A stretch of 5,769 nt of DNA, taken from positions 1 through 5,769 of the forward strand of contig JALUWC010000254.1 in the NCBI GenBank assembly GCA_027019885.1, read 5' to 3'. Positions within the stretch are counted from its first letter, which is position 1. Each line of letters starts with the position of its first letter. This stretch comes from Geoglobus sp. (GTDB lineage Archaea; Halobacteriota; Archaeoglobi; Archaeoglobales; Archaeoglobaceae). Position numbers and translations under genes: made by a program. Below are positions 4,597 through 5,769 of this stretch, piece by piece. Under the pieces are notes generated by a model. It worked only from the letters and a program-made list of their open reading frames with translations, was not told the origin of the DNA and did no database searches.

Positions 4597-5613
4597 ATGT
4601 CTTCCGTAAGGGGTAGGGTTCCGCAGTGGAAGATAGAGGCTGTGGAAGAGCTGAAAAGAATGTTTCAGGAGTACCCTGTCGTTGGCATAGCCAATTTCAG
4701 GGGTGTTCCCTCATCACAGTTCCAGAGCATAAGGAGGGAGATGAAGAAAGAGGTCAGGCTCAGAGTTGTGAAGAACACCCTGCTCAGACTTGCTCTTGAG
4801 TCCCTTGGCGGGGATTTCAATAAGCTTGAGGATTATATTGAAGATCAGGTTGTTGTTGTCGCTTCAAAGCTCAACCCCTTCAAGCTCTTCAAAAAGCTTG
4901 AAGGCACAAAAGAACCGTCTCCTTTAAAGCCCAATCAGGTTTCCCCCGTTGATGTTGTTGTTGAAGCGGGTCCAACAAATTTCCCTCCGGGCCCGATTCT
5001 TGGAGAAATTCAGGCAGGTGGGATTCCCGCAGCAATTGAGAAGGGGAAAATTGTTGTTAAAAACACCGTGACAGTTGTAAAGGCTGGAGAGATCGTTAAG
5101 CCTGATGTGGCGAGGGCATTGAATCTGCTGGAAATAAAGCCAATCCACATAGGTCTTGAAACCAAGGCATTGATGGAGAACGGGATTCTCTTCACACCAG
5201 GCGATCTCGCAATTGATGAGGCAAAGGTGTTCGAGGACTTTGTTGAGGCTGCAAGCAGAGCTCTCAATCTGGCGGTCAATTCAGCCTACGTTACTGAGGA
5301 GACAGCGGAAATTCTCATTCAGAAGGCATTCATGGATGCAAAGAGCTTGGCAATAAATGCTGTAATCTTTGAGAAAGAGGTTACGGGTGATCTCATATCA
5401 AAGGCCTACAGTGAGATGCTTGCAGTTGCATCGCTTATCGGAGATGAAGCCTTGGATGACGATCTCAGGAGCAGAATAGGTGATGTAGCTCAGGTTCAGC
5501 AGGTTGTAACTGAAGAGAAAGAGGAGAAGGAAGAGAGAGAAGAGGGAGAGAAAGAGGAGGAAGAAAAGAGTGAGGAATCAGCTTTCGAAGGTCTTGGAGC
5601 TTTGTTTGGTTAA
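4597..5613 (+). CDS. rpl10: Large-subunit ribosomal protein uL10 (archaeal P0)
   Basis: A 338-residue archaeal P0-type L10, the base of the ribosomal stalk. It binds 23S rRNA beside L11 and carries several L12 dimers that recruit translation factors. Residues 1-105 form the rRNA-binding domain (with RGVPSSQFQSIRREMK and VKNTLLRLAL). About 108-185 form the archaeal/eukaryotic insertion domain with AGPTNFPPGPI and GGIPAAIEKGKIVVK. About 205-285 form the helical spine that docks L12 dimers. A Glu/Lys-rich hinge (305-327) ends in SAFEGLGALFG, the tail shared with L12 that contacts elongation factors. Length and order are normal. The GGTGAT at 4586-4591 inside the end of rpl1 supports the ATG at 4597. 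A 59-nt all-purine stretch encodes the hinge. Confidence 0.97.
   Translation: MSSVRGRVPQWKIEAVEELKRMFQEYPVVGIANFRGVPSSQFQSIRREMKKEVRLRVVKNTLLRLALESLGGDFNKLEDYIEDQVVVVASKLNPFKLFKKLEGTKEPSPLKPNQVSPVDVVVEAGPTNFPPGPILGEIQAGGIPAAIEKGKIVVKNTVTVVKAGEIVKPDVARALNLLEIKPIHIGLETKALMENGILFTPGDLAIDEAKVFEDFVEAASRALNLAVNSAYVTEETAEILIQKAFMDAKSLAINAVIFEKEVTGDLISKAYSEMLAVASLIGDEALDDDLRSRIGDVAQVQQVVTEEKEEKEEREEGEKEEEEKSEESAFEGLGALFG
5512..5570 (+). repeat. 59-nt homopurine tract inside rpl10
   Basis: From 5512 to 5570 every base on the plus strand is A or G. It encodes the Glu/Lys-rich hinge of uL10, so the bias is explained by GAA/GAG/AAA/AAG codons. Mirror-like purine tracts of this size can form triplex DNA, but no such role is indicated here. 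Slippage could make its length vary between strains. Confidence 0.6.
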
Positions 5614-5631
5614 TCTGATGAGGTGATGAAA

Positions 5632-5769
5632 ATGGAGTATGTATATGCTGCATTGTTGCTGCACTCTGCCGGGAAGGAGATTTCAGAGGATGGTGTTAGG
5701 GCAGTGCTTGAGGCTGCAGGCGTTGAGGTGAACGATGCAAGAGTCAAGGCTCTGGTATCAGCCCTTGAG
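5632..5769 (+). CDS. rpl12: Large-subunit ribosomal protein L12/P1 (5' part, cut by window end)
   Basis: The first 46 codons of the archaeal P1-type L12: [20 protein letters not shown], then a segment ending in [11 protein letters not shown]. This is the conserved N-terminal dimerisation domain, which binds the helical spine of uL10. The remaining hinge and the factor-binding tail lie beyond the window, so this is an edge truncation and not a broken gene. AGGTGAT (5621-5627) precedes the ATG by 4 nt. It begins 18 bp after the rpl10 stop on the same strand, completing the L1-L10-L12 operon, in which L12 must be made in multiple copies per ribosome. The strong separate ribosome binding site fits that need. 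Confidence 0.97.
   Translation, partial: MEYVYAALLLHSAGKEISEDGVRAVLEAAGVEVNDARVKALVSALE

Overview
The window reads as chromosomal DNA of a hyperthermophilic euryarchaeon, most likely of the order Archaeoglobales. This is inferred from the archaeal ribosomal stalk operon (uL1, a long uL10/P0 with acidic tail, P1-type L12), archaeal BRE/TATA promoters, ribosome binding sites of the form GGTGAT placed 3-5 nt before starts, and a SpeD-BpsA pair that makes branched polyamines in thermophiles. No mobile element, CRISPR array, tRNA or rRNA gene was seen.

Layout. Five recognisable genes lie on the minus strand. Read in their own direction from 3548 down to 13 they are speD (S-adenosylmethionine decarboxylase), bpsA (branched polyamine synthase), a two-repeat MgtE/SLC41-type divalent cation transporter, a 56-residue winged-helix protein, and a multi-spanning membrane protein that may be YwiC-like. 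speD and bpsA are 3 bp apart and are clearly one unit. The transporter and the winged-helix gene each have a plausible promoter of their own. An AT-rich divergent intergenic region (about 3577-3947) separates this block from the plus-strand rpl1-rpl10-rpl12 operon. L12 runs off the right end after 46 codons.

Functional themes. SpeD supplies decarboxylated AdoMet, the aminopropyl donor that BpsA uses to make branched polyamines. A Mg2+-type transporter sits directly downstream. Polyamines and Mg2+ are both RNA counter-ions, and the neighbouring divergent operon encodes ribosomal proteins, although the regulatory link is only inference.

Two translational-control elements are the most interesting content. 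First, the rpl1 leader carries a compact structure (3908-3939) that copies the known L1-binding motif (outer stem, GA on the 5' side, short inner stem, six-base 3' loop) and abuts the ribosome binding site. A second short stem upstream could compete with it. Second, a 30-codon open reading frame (3484-3576, minus) has the better-placed ribosome binding site downstream of the speD promoter, and it runs through the speD start in another frame. That is a candidate polyamine-responsive upstream ORF in an archaeon, with no homology evidence available here.
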